Translations under genes and position numbers: made by a program | NCBI RefSeq assembly: GCF_003944755.1 | Contig: NZ_RWGU01000043.1 | Coordinates: 99,708 to 163,707 of the forward strand | DNA length: 64,000 nt | Source: Rhodovulum robiginosum | GTDB lineage: Bacteria > Pseudomonadota > Alphaproteobacteria > Rhodobacterales > Rhodobacteraceae | Direction: 5' to 3' | Shown here: positions 32,600 to 42,300 of the stretch, piece by piece | Layout of the letters: the number at the start of each line of letters is the position of its first letter | Numbering within the stretch: position 1 is the stretch's first letter | Notes under the pieces: generated by a model | Seen by the model: only the letters and a program-made list of their open reading frames with translations | The model's database searches: none | What the model was told of the DNA's origin: nothing

Positions 32600-34435
32600 T
32601 CAGGCGGCTTCCTCGTCGCTGTCTTCGCCGGCCTGCTGGCGCTGCCACATCGCGGCATAGCGCCCGCCGCGCGCCACCAGCCCCTCGTGGGTGCCGCGTT
32701 CGACCACCTGGCCCGCCTCCAGCACCACGATCTCGTCGGCGTCGACGATGGTCGACAGCCGGTGCGCGATGGCGATCACCGTGCGCCCCTCGCCCATCGC
32801 CTTGAGTTGCGCCTGAATGCCCGCCTCGGTCTCGCTGTCCAGCGCCGAGGTGGCCTCGTCCAGCAGCAGGATCGGCGGGTTCTTGAGCAGCGTCCGGGCG
32901 ATCCCCACCCGCTGCTTCTCGCCGCCCGACAGCTTGAGCCCCCGCTCGCCCACCGTCGTCTCGTAGCCATTGGGCAGGGACTCGATGAAATCGTGGATCT
33001 TGGCCGCCTTCGCCGCGGCCTCGATCTCGGACCGGGGCGCCTCGGGGCGGCCATAGGCGATGTTGTAATAGATCGTGTCGTTGAACAGCACCGTGTCCTG
33101 GGGCACCACGCCGATATGCGCGTGCAGGCTGTCCTGCGTGACGTCGCGCAGGTCCTGCCCGTCGATCATCAGCGCCCCGCCGGTCACGTCGTAGAACCGG
33201 AACAACAGCCGCCCGATGGTCGACTTGCCGGCCCCCGAGGGCCCCACGATGGCCACCTTGCGCCCCGGCGGCACGCTCAGCGACACGCCCTTGAGGATCG
33301 GCCGTTCCGGGTCGTAGCCGAAATGCACGTCGCGGAGCTCCACCGCGCCGCCTTGCACTTTCAGAACATCCGCGCCGGGTTTATCGGTCACTTCTGCCGG
33401 TTGCTCTAACAAATCGAACATTTCGGCCATATCGACCAGACTTTGCCGGATTTCGCGGTAGACCGTGCCCAGAAAGTTCAGCGGCATGGTGATCTGGATC
33501 ATGTAGGCGTTGACCATGACGAAATCGCCCACGGTCAGCTGCCCCGCCTGCACCCCCATGGCGGCCAGCACCATCACCCCCACCAGCCCCGAGGTGATCA
33601 GGAAGGACTGGCCGAAATTGAGGAAGGCCAGCGACAGCGAGGTCTTGATCGCCGCCTCTTCGTAGCCGGCCATAGCGCTGTCGTAACGCTCGGCCTCGCG
33701 CGCCTCGGCGCCGAAATACTTCACCGTCTCGAAGTTCAGCAGGCTGTCGATGGCCTTCTGGTTGGCGTCGGTATCCTGCTCGTTCATCTTGCGCCGGATC
33801 TGCACCCGCCACTCGGTCACCTTGAAGGTGAACTGGACGTAGAGCGCGATGGTCAGAACCACGATCGCCAGGTACCAGACGTCGAACACGACGAAGAAGA
33901 TCACCGCGACCATGGTGAGCTCCAGCACCAGCGGCCCCACGCTGAACAGCATGAAGCGCAGCAGGAACTCGACCCCCTTCACGCCGCGCTCGATGATCCG
34001 GCTGAGGCCCCCGGTCTTGCGGGTGATGTGGTAGCGCAAGGACAGCGCGTGGATATGGGTGAAGGTCTCCAGCGCCAGCCGGCGCAACGCCCGCTGGGCG
34101 ACCCGGGCGAAAAGCGCGTCGCGCAATTGCTGAAAGCCCACGTTCATCAGCCGGGCCATGCCATAGGCCACGGTCAGCCCGACCGCGCCCACGGCCAGCA
34201 TCATCGCGTCGCTGCCGCCCTCGCCGGTCAGCATGTCCACCGCCGCCTTGTAGAGAAACGGCGTGCCCACCGACACCAGCTTGGCCAGGATCAGCGCCGT
34301 CAGCGCCAGCACGACGCGCCGCTTGGCCCAGGCCTGCCCCTCGGGCCACAGATAGGGCCCGACCCGGCGGATCGTCCGCCAGCCCTTCTGGCGGTCCAAC
34401 TTGGCGAAATCGGGGGAAATCTGGCTAGGCGACAT
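32600..34435 (-). CDS. ABC exporter, Atm1-like (fused permease and ATPase)
   Basis: A 611-residue half-transporter that works as a homodimer. N-terminal six-helix membrane domain (about residues 40-325) with the Atm1-type RDALFARVAQRALRRLALET and HIHALSLRYHITRKTGGLSR segments. ATPase domain: Walker A GPSGAGKSTIGRLL, Q-loop IGVVPQDTVLFNDT, signature LSGGEKQRVGIARTL, Walker B ILLLDEATSALD and the His switch IAIAHRLS. The short acidic tail is EDSDEEAA. Atm1 proteins export glutathione-linked sulphur species or heavy metals; which one applies here is not shown by sequence. It is followed on the same strand by nothing close. Confidence 0.9.
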   Translation of the reverse strand: MSPSQISPDFAKLDRQKGWRTIRRVGPYLWPEGQAWAKRRVVLALTALILAKLVSVGTPFLYKAAVDMLTGEGGSDAMMLAVGAVGLTVAYGMARLMNVGFQQLRDALFARVAQRALRRLALETFTHIHALSLRYHITRKTGGLSRIIERGVKGVEFLLRFMLFSVGPLVLELTMVAVIFFVVFDVWYLAIVVLTIALYVQFTFKVTEWRVQIRRKMNEQDTDANQKAIDSLLNFETVKYFGAEAREAERYDSAMAGYEEAAIKTSLSLAFLNFGQSFLITSGLVGVMVLAAMGVQAGQLTVGDFVMVNAYMIQITMPLNFLGTVYREIRQSLVDMAEMFDLLEQPAEVTDKPGADVLKVQGGAVELRDVHFGYDPERPILKGVSLSVPPGRKVAIVGPSGAGKSTIGRLLFRFYDVTGGALMIDGQDLRDVTQDSLHAHIGVVPQDTVLFNDTIYYNIAYGRPEAPRSEIEAAAKAAKIHDFIESLPNGYETTVGERGLKLSGGEKQRVGIARTLLKNPPILLLDEATSALDSETEAGIQAQLKAMGEGRTVIAIAHRLSTIVDADEIVVLEAGQVVERGTHEGLVARGGRYAAMWQRQQAGEDSDEEAA

Positions 34436-34499
34436 CGACGGGCTCCTGGCGGACGGGCGCCCGCCAGACTATGGCGCGGGGCCGGGAAAGGCCAGCGGC

Positions 34500-36017
34500 C
34501 TAATCGGCCGCTTCGGGCAGTTCGAAGACCTGCCCCGGATAGATCAGGTCGGGGTCGCGGATCTGGTCGCGGTTCGCCTCGAAAATGCGCACGTAGAGAA
34601 TGCCCTCGCCATAACGCCCGCGCGAAATGCCCCAAAGCGTGTTGCCCGGCTGGACGGTGATGAGCGAGACATCCTCGTCGCCCTGGGCCTCTGCCGCGCG
34701 GGCCAGCGCGTCGGGCGCCTCGCGCTGGAACGGCGTCTCGAAGCGGGCGGTCACCTCGCCCCCGGCCCCGACCTGGTCGGCCCGCAGCCGGTAGCGGCCG
34801 GGCGCGACCCCCGAGAGGCTGACCCGCCAGCGCCCGTTCGCGCCGACCGTGCGTTCGGCCAGGCGGGTATTGTCGAGGTACAGGCGCACGGTCTCGCCCT
34901 TGACGCCCCGGCCCGAGACGGTCAGGTCGCCCGCCGCCCCGTAGGAAATCGCGTCGATCATCAGGCCCGGCGGGGCATCGGGGGCGTCTGCGGGGCTGGC
35001 GGGCTGCAACAGGCGCACCGCGCCGCCCTCGGCCAGCAGCACCGCCGGCGCGCGCGCGGGCGCCGCGGGCGTGGCCTCTTCAGGCACGGGGTCGGGCACC
35101 GGCGCGGGGACCCCGGCGGTTTGCGGCGCTGTGCCGGGGCCGCCCGGGGCAGGCGGCGTGGCGCCGGGGGCGGTCGCGGGCGGCGTTGCGGGCGGCACGG
35201 GTCCGGGGGCGGGGGCGGCGGCGGTGTCGGGCGCGGCGTCCGGTGCGGGGGATTGGGCGGGCGGGCCCGCGCTCTCGGGGTCGGGGGCCATGCCGGGCGC
35301 GGGCGCCGGGCCTGTCTCCTGCGGGGCGGCGGCGGCGAGCCTGTCGGCCTCGGGGCCTGCCGGCGGCGCAACCGCAGCGGGCGCCGGGCCTGCGGCATCG
35401 GGCGTGTCGGCGCCGGCAGTGGCGACGGTCGCCGCCGGGGCCGCCGGCGCCAGGATCACGCGCGAGGACGACCGCACGCGACGCCCGTCCGCAAGCTGCA
35501 TCTCCAGCTCGACCACGCGCGGCTCGGCGCTGGGGGCAAGGTCGAACAGCGCGACGAAGCGGCCAGTCCGGTCGGTCTGGGCGCGCGCCACCTCGTGCGT
35601 GGCCACCAGCACGGTGACGGTCGAGCCGGGCGCGGCCCGGCCTGCGACCAGCGCGTTGCCGTCGGCGGCCACGCGGACCACGTCAAAGCCCGGCGGCGCG
35701 GGCTCGGGGTCGGCGGCCGGATCGGGCGGGGTCGCGACCGGCGCGACCTCGGGCAGCGGCATTTGCGGGGCGGTACGGGGGGCGGGCGTCTGCGCGGCGG
35801 TGTCGCGGCCGGCCGGGCCGGCCTCGGGCGGCGCCGCACCCTCGGTCTCGGGGCCGGGCCCCATGGCGGTCTGCGGCGCGGACGTGTCCATTGGCCGCTC
35901 AGCGCCCGGCATCAAGCCGCCGCGCCAGACCGCCAATGCGACGGCCCCCGCCGCGAACAACAGCAGCGCGATTGCGATTGCGGCGCGGCGCCCTCCTATC
36001 GCGCGGTCCTTTTGCAT
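34500..36017 (-). CDS. LysM-domain cell-envelope protein with long Pro/Ala-rich linker
   Basis: A 505-residue protein. One N-terminal membrane segment or signal anchor (about residues 12-31, AAIAIALLLFAAGAVALAVW), then alternating low-complexity Pro/Ala/Gly stretches (about 40-95 and 200-330) and Ig-like folds (VTVLVATHEVARAQTDRTGR; LTVSGRGVKGETVRLYLDN). The last 50 residues form a LysM module (ISLITVQPGNTLWGISRGRY type: NTLWGISRGRYGEGILYVRI, then PDLIYPGQVFELP) that should bind peptidoglycan. It starts 96 bases from the divergent LOG gene. Function unknown beyond wall binding. Confidence 0.85.
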   Translation of the reverse strand: MQKDRAIGGRRAAIAIALLLFAAGAVALAVWRGGLMPGAERPMDTSAPQTAMGPGPETEGAAPPEAGPAGRDTAAQTPAPRTAPQMPLPEVAPVATPPDPAADPEPAPPGFDVVRVAADGNALVAGRAAPGSTVTVLVATHEVARAQTDRTGRFVALFDLAPSAEPRVVELEMQLADGRRVRSSSRVILAPAAPAATVATAGADTPDAAGPAPAAVAPPAGPEADRLAAAAPQETGPAPAPGMAPDPESAGPPAQSPAPDAAPDTAAAPAPGPVPPATPPATAPGATPPAPGGPGTAPQTAGVPAPVPDPVPEEATPAAPARAPAVLLAEGGAVRLLQPASPADAPDAPPGLMIDAISYGAAGDLTVSGRGVKGETVRLYLDNTRLAERTVGANGRWRVSLSGVAPGRYRLRADQVGAGGEVTARFETPFQREAPDALARAAEAQGDEDVSLITVQPGNTLWGISRGRYGEGILYVRIFEANRDQIRDPDLIYPGQVFELPEAAD

Positions 36018-36112
36018 GGTCCAACCCCCGGCGCGCCAAAGCCTTTCAGGCGCGCTTGCGAGACCATAGCAACCCCGCTATCAGGGGTCCATATTCCACG
36101 GCTCCGAGTCCC

Positions 36113-36670
36113 ATGCCCGCCCCTACCCGATCCGTCTGCGTTTTCTGCGGCTCCCGCGATGGCCGCAACCCCGGCTACGCCGCCGCCGCCGAAGAGGCCG
36201 GAAGGGCGCTGGCGGCCGAGGGCTGGCGGCTGGTCTACGGGGCCGGCGACGTCGGGCTGATGGGGCGTATCGCGCGCAGCGCGCAGGCCGCCGGCGGCAC
36301 GACATTCGGGGTGATCCCGGTGCACCTTTTCGACCGCGAGGTGGGCAAGCGGGACCTGTCGACCTTCATCGTCACCGAGAACATGCACGAGCGCAAGAAG
36401 GTCATGTTCATGAATTCCGACGCGATCGTGGTGCTGCCCGGCGGCGGCGGGTCGCTGGACGAATTTTTCGAGGTGCTGACCTGGCGCCAGCTGGGCCTGC
36501 ACGAAAAGCCCATCATCCTGCTCGATACCGCCGGCTTCTGGCAGCCGCTGACCGCGCTGATCGACCATTTCATCGCCGAGGGCTTTGCCGAACCCTCGTT
36601 GCGCGATTACGTCCGGGTCGTCGCCTCGGTGACCGAGCTGACCGAGGCCCTGCGCGCCGCCCTGTCCTGA
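36113..36670 (+). CDS. LOG-family protein (nucleoside 5'-monophosphate phosphoribohydrolase type)
   Basis: A 185-residue Rossmann-fold protein. The family releases cytokinin-type bases or cleaves the N-glycosidic bond of AMP-like nucleotides. Motifs: VCVFCGSRDGRNPGY at the N-terminus, LVYGAGDVGLMG, the arginine-containing NMHERKKVMFMNSDAIVVL and the nucleotide loop PGGGGSLDEFFE, which corresponds to the family's PGGxGTxxE with Ser in place of Thr. I chose the ATG at 36113. Its last 64 bases overlap, antiparallel, with the coding end of the RarD-like gene. Confidence 0.9.
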   Translation: MPAPTRSVCVFCGSRDGRNPGYAAAAEEAGRALAAEGWRLVYGAGDVGLMGRIARSAQAAGGTTFGVIPVHLFDREVGKRDLSTFIVTENMHERKKVMFMNSDAIVVLPGGGGSLDEFFEVLTWRQLGLHEKPIILLDTAGFWQPLTALIDHFIAEGFAEPSLRDYVRVVASVTELTEALRAALS

Positions 36671-37551
36671 CGCAGGCTTTCGCCCGAATAGAGCAGCAGC
36701 GCCGTCCAGATCAGCCCGAAGGCCATCGCGTGCCACGGCGTGAACGGCTCTCGAAAGGCCAGCGTCGCCACCAGGAATTGCAGCGTCGGGTTGAGGTATT
36801 GCACCAGCCCCACCGTGGCAAAGCTGACCCGCTTGGAGGCAAAGGAGAACAGGATCAGCGGCGTCGCCGTCAGCGGGCCCGACGCCATCAGCAGCAGGCT
36901 GTCGCCCCAATCGGCCCCGAACGCGCCGAGACTGCGGCCCGTCAGCCCCGTCCAGCCCTGCACATGGACACCCCAGAGCCAGATCAGCGCGAGCGGCGCC
37001 AGGAGCAGCACCTCGGTGGTGACCGACACCACCGGCCCGGCGTCCACGCCCCGCTTGATCAGCCCGTAAAGCCCGAAGGTGGCGGCCAGCACCAGCGACA
37101 CCCAGGGCGCCGCCCCCAGCCCCCATGTCAGCCCGGCCACGGCCAGCGCGGCCAGCACCACGGCCACCCATTTCGCCGCCGAATGCCGCTCGCCCAGAAA
37201 GACGAAGCCCAGCATCACCGCCACCAGCGGAAAGATGTAATACCCCAGGCTCGCCTCGACGGCGCGGCCGATCTGGATCGAGTAGATGAAAAAGAACCAG
37301 TTGGTCGAGATGAAGAGCGCGGCCATCGCCACCAGCCCCAGCGCCCGCGGCCGGGAAAACAGCGCGCCCACCAGCCCCAGCCGGCCCTGCACCAGCAGGA
37401 CCGCCGAGAAAAAGACCAGCGACCAAAGCGTGCGGTGGCTGAGCACCTCCAGCGGCGGCACATGGGACAGAAGCTTGTAATAGAGCGACGACAGCCCCCA
37501 GATGCAGCAGGCCGCAACCATCGCCAGAACGCCTTTTTTCGCCTCGTCCAT
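36607..37551 (-). CDS. rarD: RarD/EamA-family permease
   Basis: A 314-residue inner-membrane protein with ten predicted helices in two EamA repeats, of the RarD branch (AACCIWGLSSLYYKLLSHVP, EVLSHRTLWSLVFF, NWFFFIYSIQIGRAVEASLG, GYYIFPLVAVMLGFVFLGER). The natural substrate is not known; RarD was named for chloramphenicol sensitivity and relatives export amino acids or metabolites. I chose the ATG at 37551 over a GTG five codons upstream. The last 20 or so residues are encoded opposite the LOG gene and look unconserved and Arg/Thr-rich. Confidence 0.88.
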   Translation of the reverse strand: MDEAKKGVLAMVAACCIWGLSSLYYKLLSHVPPLEVLSHRTLWSLVFFSAVLLVQGRLGLVGALFSRPRALGLVAMAALFISTNWFFFIYSIQIGRAVEASLGYYIFPLVAVMLGFVFLGERHSAAKWVAVVLAALAVAGLTWGLGAAPWVSLVLAATFGLYGLIKRGVDAGPVVSVTTEVLLLAPLALIWLWGVHVQGWTGLTGRSLGAFGADWGDSLLLMASGPLTATPLILFSFASKRVSFATVGLVQYLNPTLQFLVATLAFREPFTPWHAMAFGLIWTALLLYSGESLRQDRAARRASVSSVTEATTRT

Positions 37552-37979
37552 CGCCCGCTCCGCCACCGACGCTCGGGCTTACCCCATCCGCGAGGGCTGC
37601 GCCACGGGGGCGTGGCGGGTATGTGCCATGGCCTGGCCCAGGTCGTCGCGTAAACCTCGCCCGTTCCCGGTCCTTGCCAGGGGTCGAACTGGCAGGGAGC
37701 CTAAGGAACACTCCGGCGGGCGCGGCCCTCGCCGCGATGCCGGCACTGGCCGTGACGCAGGGCATGCGCATCGCCGAGCGCGCGCGGTCGACCGGTTGCG
37801 CGCAACGCCATCGGCCCAAGGGCAAGTCATGCGGCTTTCACGCAGAGCAATTCCTGGACCAGGGCGCGCCGGACCGGACCGGGCTGCAAAAGGCCAATGG
37901 TGTGTTGCCCGTGGCCGAGCTTTACGCGCTGATCGTGAAAGGCCGGCGCCACAGGCAGATCGAGACCGCCGAAACCGAA
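37552..37979. other. Gene-free interval between rarD and sodB
   Basis: About 430 bases without a gene I can support. It contains one stem, TGCCAG (37675-37680) and CTGGCA (37689-37694), extendable to 9 pairs with one wobble, but with no T-tract. Open frames cross it on both strands, without ribosome-binding sites or recognisable proteins. I see no tRNA fold. Confidence 0.5.
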
Positions 37980-38004
37980 ACGGCCGCCCCTGCCGGGCGG
38001 CCGT
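37980..38004 (-). terminator. Terminator of sodB
   Basis: A 10-base perfect stem ACGGCCGCCC / GGGCGGCCGT with a 5-base loop. On the minus strand it ends in TTTCGGTTTC, a moderate T-rich tail. It lies 27 bases past the sodB stop. Confidence 0.8.
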
Positions 38005-38030
38005 CTCTTGCGCAGTCAGGGTCGGGGCGA

Positions 38031-38639
38031 TCAGGCCTTGGACAGGCGCTCGGCCACGTTTTCCCAGTTGACCAGGTTGTCGAGGAAGTTGGTCAGGTAG
38101 GCCGGGCGCTTGTTGCGGAAGTCGATGTAGTAGGAATGCTCCCACACGTCGCAGCCCAGAAGCGCGGTCTGGCCGAAGCAGAGCGGGTTCACCCCGTTCT
38201 CGGTCTTGGTCACCTTCAGCGTGCCGTCGGTGTCGACCACCAGCCAGCACCAGCCCGAGCCGAACTGGCCCGCGCCCGCGGCGGCGAAATCTTCCTTGAA
38301 CTTGTCGACCGAGCCGAAGGCGTCGGCGATGCGGGATTCCAGCTCGGACGGCATCGCCCCCTTGCCGGGGCCCATCATTTCCCAGAACTGGCAGTGGTTC
38401 CAGTGCTGGGAGGCGTTGTTGAAGATGCCATTCTGGGCGACCGCGCCAGCCTGATAGGTACCCTTGATGATCTCTTCGACCGGCTTGCCCTCCCACTCGG
38501 AGCCCGAGATCAGCTTGTTGCCGTTGTCGACATAGGCCTTGTGGTGCAGGTCGTGGTGATATTCGAGCGTCTCTTTCGACATGCCGTTGTCGGCGAGCGC
38601 ATCGTGAGCGTAGGGAAGATCGGGAAGTTCAAAAGCCAT
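38031..38639 (-). CDS. sodB: Superoxide dismutase (Fe/Mn family, probably Fe)
   Basis: Removes superoxide. It has 202 residues. Metal-site segments: ETLEYHHDLHHKAYVDNGN (first His), FNNASQHWNHCQFWEMM (second His) and LLGCDVWEHSYYIDFRNKR (Asp and third His). AQNGIFNNASQHWNH and GQFGSGWCWLV favour the Fe or cambialistic type, but the metal cannot be settled by eye. It lies 109 bases after soxG on the same strand, with a 19-base inverted repeat in the gap and a strong terminator behind, so it is probably its own unit. Confidence 0.96.
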   Translation of the reverse strand: MAFELPDLPYAHDALADNGMSKETLEYHHDLHHKAYVDNGNKLISGSEWEGKPVEEIIKGTYQAGAVAQNGIFNNASQHWNHCQFWEMMGPGKGAMPSELESRIADAFGSVDKFKEDFAAAGAGQFGSGWCWLVVDTDGTLKVTKTENGVNPLCFGQTALLGCDVWEHSYYIDFRNKRPAYLTNFLDNLVNWENVAERLSKA

Positions 38640-38664
38640 ATCTCGTGCCCCTCTGTTGTTGCGG

Positions 38665-38683
38665 CGTATGCATGCGGCATACG
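38665..38683. promoter_or_regulatory. Inverted repeat in the sodB upstream region (possible operator)
   Basis: CGTATGC-ATGCG-GCATACG, perfect 7-base arms, 26 bases before the sodB ATG. It could be an operator for a metal- or redox-responsive repressor, or a leader hairpin. It does not clearly match a box I can name. Confidence 0.45.
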
Positions 38684-38748
38684 TGTGTCTAAACGTCTCA
38701 TGGGTCAACCCTTCAGCGGGCGGGTTGTTCCCTCGCGGCCTGCGGCGG

Positions 38749-39318
38749 TCAGTAATAGCCCACTTCGCCCCCGGGCGCGGCGGCGGTGCCGAGCAGATCG
38801 AACGCGTAGCGCGCGACCGAGCGGAAGCACATGACGCCGAAGGCCCCGTCGCCGCCCAGCCAGATGGCGGCGGGCACCTGGGCCAGCCGGGTGCGGCGGA
38901 AGCTGCCGGTCGGGAATACATCGGGGGCGAAATCGACCGGGGCGAGCTTGGCCAGCACATCGCGCGCGCCGGGCCCCGACACGCGGAAAAGCGCACGCGC
39001 GTCCGATACATCGGCCAGGAGGTGCGGCGCATCGGCCAGCACATCGCGCATTTCGGCCAGCACCGGCGCGGCCTCGGCGCCGGGCAGGAAAAGCAGCACC
39101 TCGTCGGGCGCCATCCAGGCCACCGCGCCGCCGCCCCCGGCCTCGACAATGGTGCCGGGGCCGCCGGGCTCGACGCCCAATGCCCGGTGCACGGCCCCGC
39201 GCAGGGGGCTCTGCCCGAGATCGCCGCGCAGCGTGATCATGCCGCGCGCGGGCAGCGCCTCGATACGGGCGATGCCGTCGAACCGGGCGGGCCCGAGGGG
39301 CGTTTGCGGCTCAGACAT
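38749..39318 (-). CDS. soxG: Sarcosine oxidase, gamma subunit
   Basis: Smallest-but-one subunit of the heterotetrameric sarcosine oxidase, needed for assembly of the complex. It has 189 residues from the ATG at 39318, overlapping the soxA end by 8 bases. It belongs to the SoxG family and resembles the folate-binding GcvT fold: ITLRGDLGQSPLRGAVHRAL, WMAPDEVLLFLPG, LLADVSDARALFRVSGPGAR and PAAIWLGGDGAFGVMCFRSV. Last gene of the soxB-D-A-G cluster. Confidence 0.92.
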   Translation of the reverse strand: MSEPQTPLGPARFDGIARIEALPARGMITLRGDLGQSPLRGAVHRALGVEPGGPGTIVEAGGGGAVAWMAPDEVLLFLPGAEAAPVLAEMRDVLADAPHLLADVSDARALFRVSGPGARDVLAKLAPVDFAPDVFPTGSFRRTRLAQVPAAIWLGGDGAFGVMCFRSVARYAFDLLGTAAAPGGEVGYY

Positions 39319-42300
39319 TCTGCTTCTCCCCATCCGGGTCGTAGAAGACCGGGCTGACGATGCGGGCCGCGATGGCCTTGCCGCCCACATCGCCGAATTC
39401 GATCACCTCGCCCAACCGGTCGGGGCCATGGCGGACCAGCCCCATGGCGATGCCCCGCCCCAGCGTGGGCGAGAAATAGGTCGAGGTCACGCGCCCTTGG
39501 GTGTTGCGCTGGCGATTGGCGTTCACCCCCTTGTCCAGCGCATAGGCCCCATCGGGCAGGACCGAGCCGTCCAGCGTTTCCAGCCCCACCAGCTTCCACC
39601 GCTCGGGGTCGGTCATGTGGCTGCGCTCCTGCGCGCGCTTGCCGATGAAATCGGGTTTTTTCTTCGACACCGCCCAGTCGAGCCCGAGATCCTGCGGGAT
39701 CACGGTGCCGTCGGTCTCGTCGCCGATCATGATAAAGCCCTTCTCGGCCCGCATGACATGCAGCGCCTCGGTGCCGTAGGGCGCAACGCCCAGATCGGCC
39801 CCGGCTTCAAGACAGGCATCCCAGAACTGCCGGCCCCGGTTTGCCGGCACCGCCACCTCGAAACTGAGCTCGCCCGAAAAGGAAATGCGGTAGACCCGCG
39901 CCGGGATGCCGGCAACTTCGCCCTCGGCCCAGCCCATGAAAGGCAGTGCCTCCTTGGCAAGGTCCATGCCGCCCAGACGGTCGAGCAATTGCCGCGCCTT
40001 GGGGCCGACCACGGCGACCTGGGCGTAGTGCTCGGTCACGTTGGCGGTGTAGGCCTTGAGGTCCCACCATTCGGTCTGGAGCCATTCCTCCATGTGCTGG
40101 TGCACATGCTCGGCCCCGCCCGAAGTGGTGTGGCAAAGGAAGGTCTGCTCATCGAGGCGCACAACCACGCCGTCGTCCATGAGAAAGCCGTTCTCGCTGC
40201 ACATCAGCCCATAGCGGCAGCGGCCCTGTTTCAGGGTCGACATCATGTTGGTGTAGATGCGGTCGAGGAATTCGGGCGCGTCAGGCCCCGAGACGAGGAT
40301 CTTGCCCAGCGTCGAGGCGTCGAGCAGGCCGACATTCTGCCGTGTGTTCGTCACCTCGCGGCGCACCGCGCGGGCGATGCCCTCCCCCTTGGCCGGGTAG
40401 CAATAGGGGCGGCGCCAATGGCCCACGGGCTCGAACCGGGCGTCGTTGTCTTCGTGCCAGTCCTGGATCGGCGTGCGGCGCAGCGGCTGAAAAAGATCGC
40501 CCTGCGCCTCGCCGGCCAGCGCGCCCAGCGGCACCGGGCTGTAGGGCGGGCGGAAGGTGGTGGTACCCACCGCCGGAATATCCGCGCCCAGCGCATCGGC
40601 CAGAATAGCCAATCCATTGATATTGCTGAGCTTGCCCTGATCCGTCGCCATGCCGAGCGTGGTGTAGCGCTTGGCGTGCTCGACGCTTTCATAGCCCTCG
40701 CGGGCGGCGAGCTGGATGTCCGACACCTTCACGTCGTTCTGGTAGTCGAGCCACATCTTCATGCGCAGTTCGGGGCCTGCGCCGGCGGGCATCATCCAGA
40801 CCGGCAGCAGGGCCGACTCGACGGGGGCCTCGGCCGGGGCGGGCGCGATCTCGGCCTCGGCGCCCAGCGCCATTGCCGCCGCCTTGCCCGCCGCGGCGGC
40901 GTCTTCCATGCACGGCCCGGCGGCCAGCGCGCCATTGGCCGCGCCGGCGGCCCGGACGATGGGGATGCCGTCGGCCCCGATGGGCGCGCGGGCCGGGTCG
41001 GGGCGGAACATCGCCTGTCCCGCGTCCCAGTTCAGCTTGCCCCCGCAATGGGACCACAGATGCACAACGGGCGACCAGCCGCCCGACATCGCCACCGCGT
41101 CGCAGGCGATGGTCTCCAGCACCTGGCCCTTGCCGTTCTGGGCGCAAATGGCCACGCCCGTGACGCGCTTGCCGCCCTTGACCCTGGCAACGCCGGTGCC
41201 GGTCTCGACCCTGAGCCCGCGGTCGCGCGCGGCGCGGGGCAGCGGGCCGTCGGCCTCGGCCCGCGCATCGAGGATGGCGGGCACCGCGAGCCCGGCATCG
41301 GCCAGCGCCAGCGCGGTGCGGTAGGCATCGTCGTTATTGGTCACGATCACCGTGCGCGCACCGGACGCCACGGCCCAGTTGACCGCGTAGTCGCGCATCG
41401 CCGAGGCCAGCATCACGCCGGGCACGTCATTGCCTGCAAAGGCGAGCGGACGCTCCAGCGCGCCGGTCGCGGTGACGACCTGCCGCGCGCGGATACGCCA
41501 GACCCGGTGGCGCGGACCCGGCGCGCCGGGCGCATGGTCACAAAGCCGCTCGTCGGCCAGCACATAGCCGTGGTCGTAGACGCCCGCCCCCATGCAGCGG
41601 CTGCGCAGCGTGACGTTTTCCATCGCCTCCAGCTTGGCAAGGGTTTCGGCCACCCAGTCGCCGGCGGGCTTGCCCGCCAGGCTCACCCCGTCGACCGGCG
41701 CGCGCCCGCCCCAATGCGGCATCTGCTCGATAAGCAGCACCCTGAGCCCCGCCTGCCCGGCGGCCAGTGCCGCCTGCAGCCCGGCCACGCCGCCGCCCAC
41801 CACCAGCACATCCACGAACGCGTAGAAATATTCGTAGCGGTCGGCATCGCGCTCGGCCGGGACGCGGCCCAGCCCTGCCGACTGGCGGATGAAAGGCTCG
41901 TAGACATGTTTCCAAAAGGCGCGCGGGGCGAGGAAGGTCTTGTAGTAAAACCCCGCCGGCAGGAACCGGGCGAGCCGCGCGTTGACCGCCCCGACATCCA
42001 GTTCCAGGCTGGGCCAGTGGTTCTGGCTGTCCGCGGTCAGCCCCTCGTAAAGTTCGGTGACCGTGGCGCGCTGGTTCGGCTCGAACCGGCCGCCCTGCCC
42101 CACGCCCATCAGCGCGTTGGGCTCTTCGACGCCCGAGGTCACGGGGCCGCGCGGGCGGTGATACTTGAACGACCGTCCCATGAGCATCTTGTCGTTGGCC
42201 AGAAGGGCGCTGGCCAGCGTGTCGCCGGCATAGCCCTTGAACGGGTAGCCATCGAAGGTGAAGCGGCGGGGCTGGCTGCGGTCGATCAGGCGGCCGCCGG

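Noticed and set aside
28881..32648. A 1255-codon open frame on the minus strand
   Set aside because: Mirror of the RND permease; His/Gly/Arg-rich without any family signature.
37552..37979. tRNA or small RNA gene in the rarD-sodB gap
   Set aside because: No cloverleaf, no GTTCGA-type T-loop with matching arms, and the one stem lacks a T-tract.
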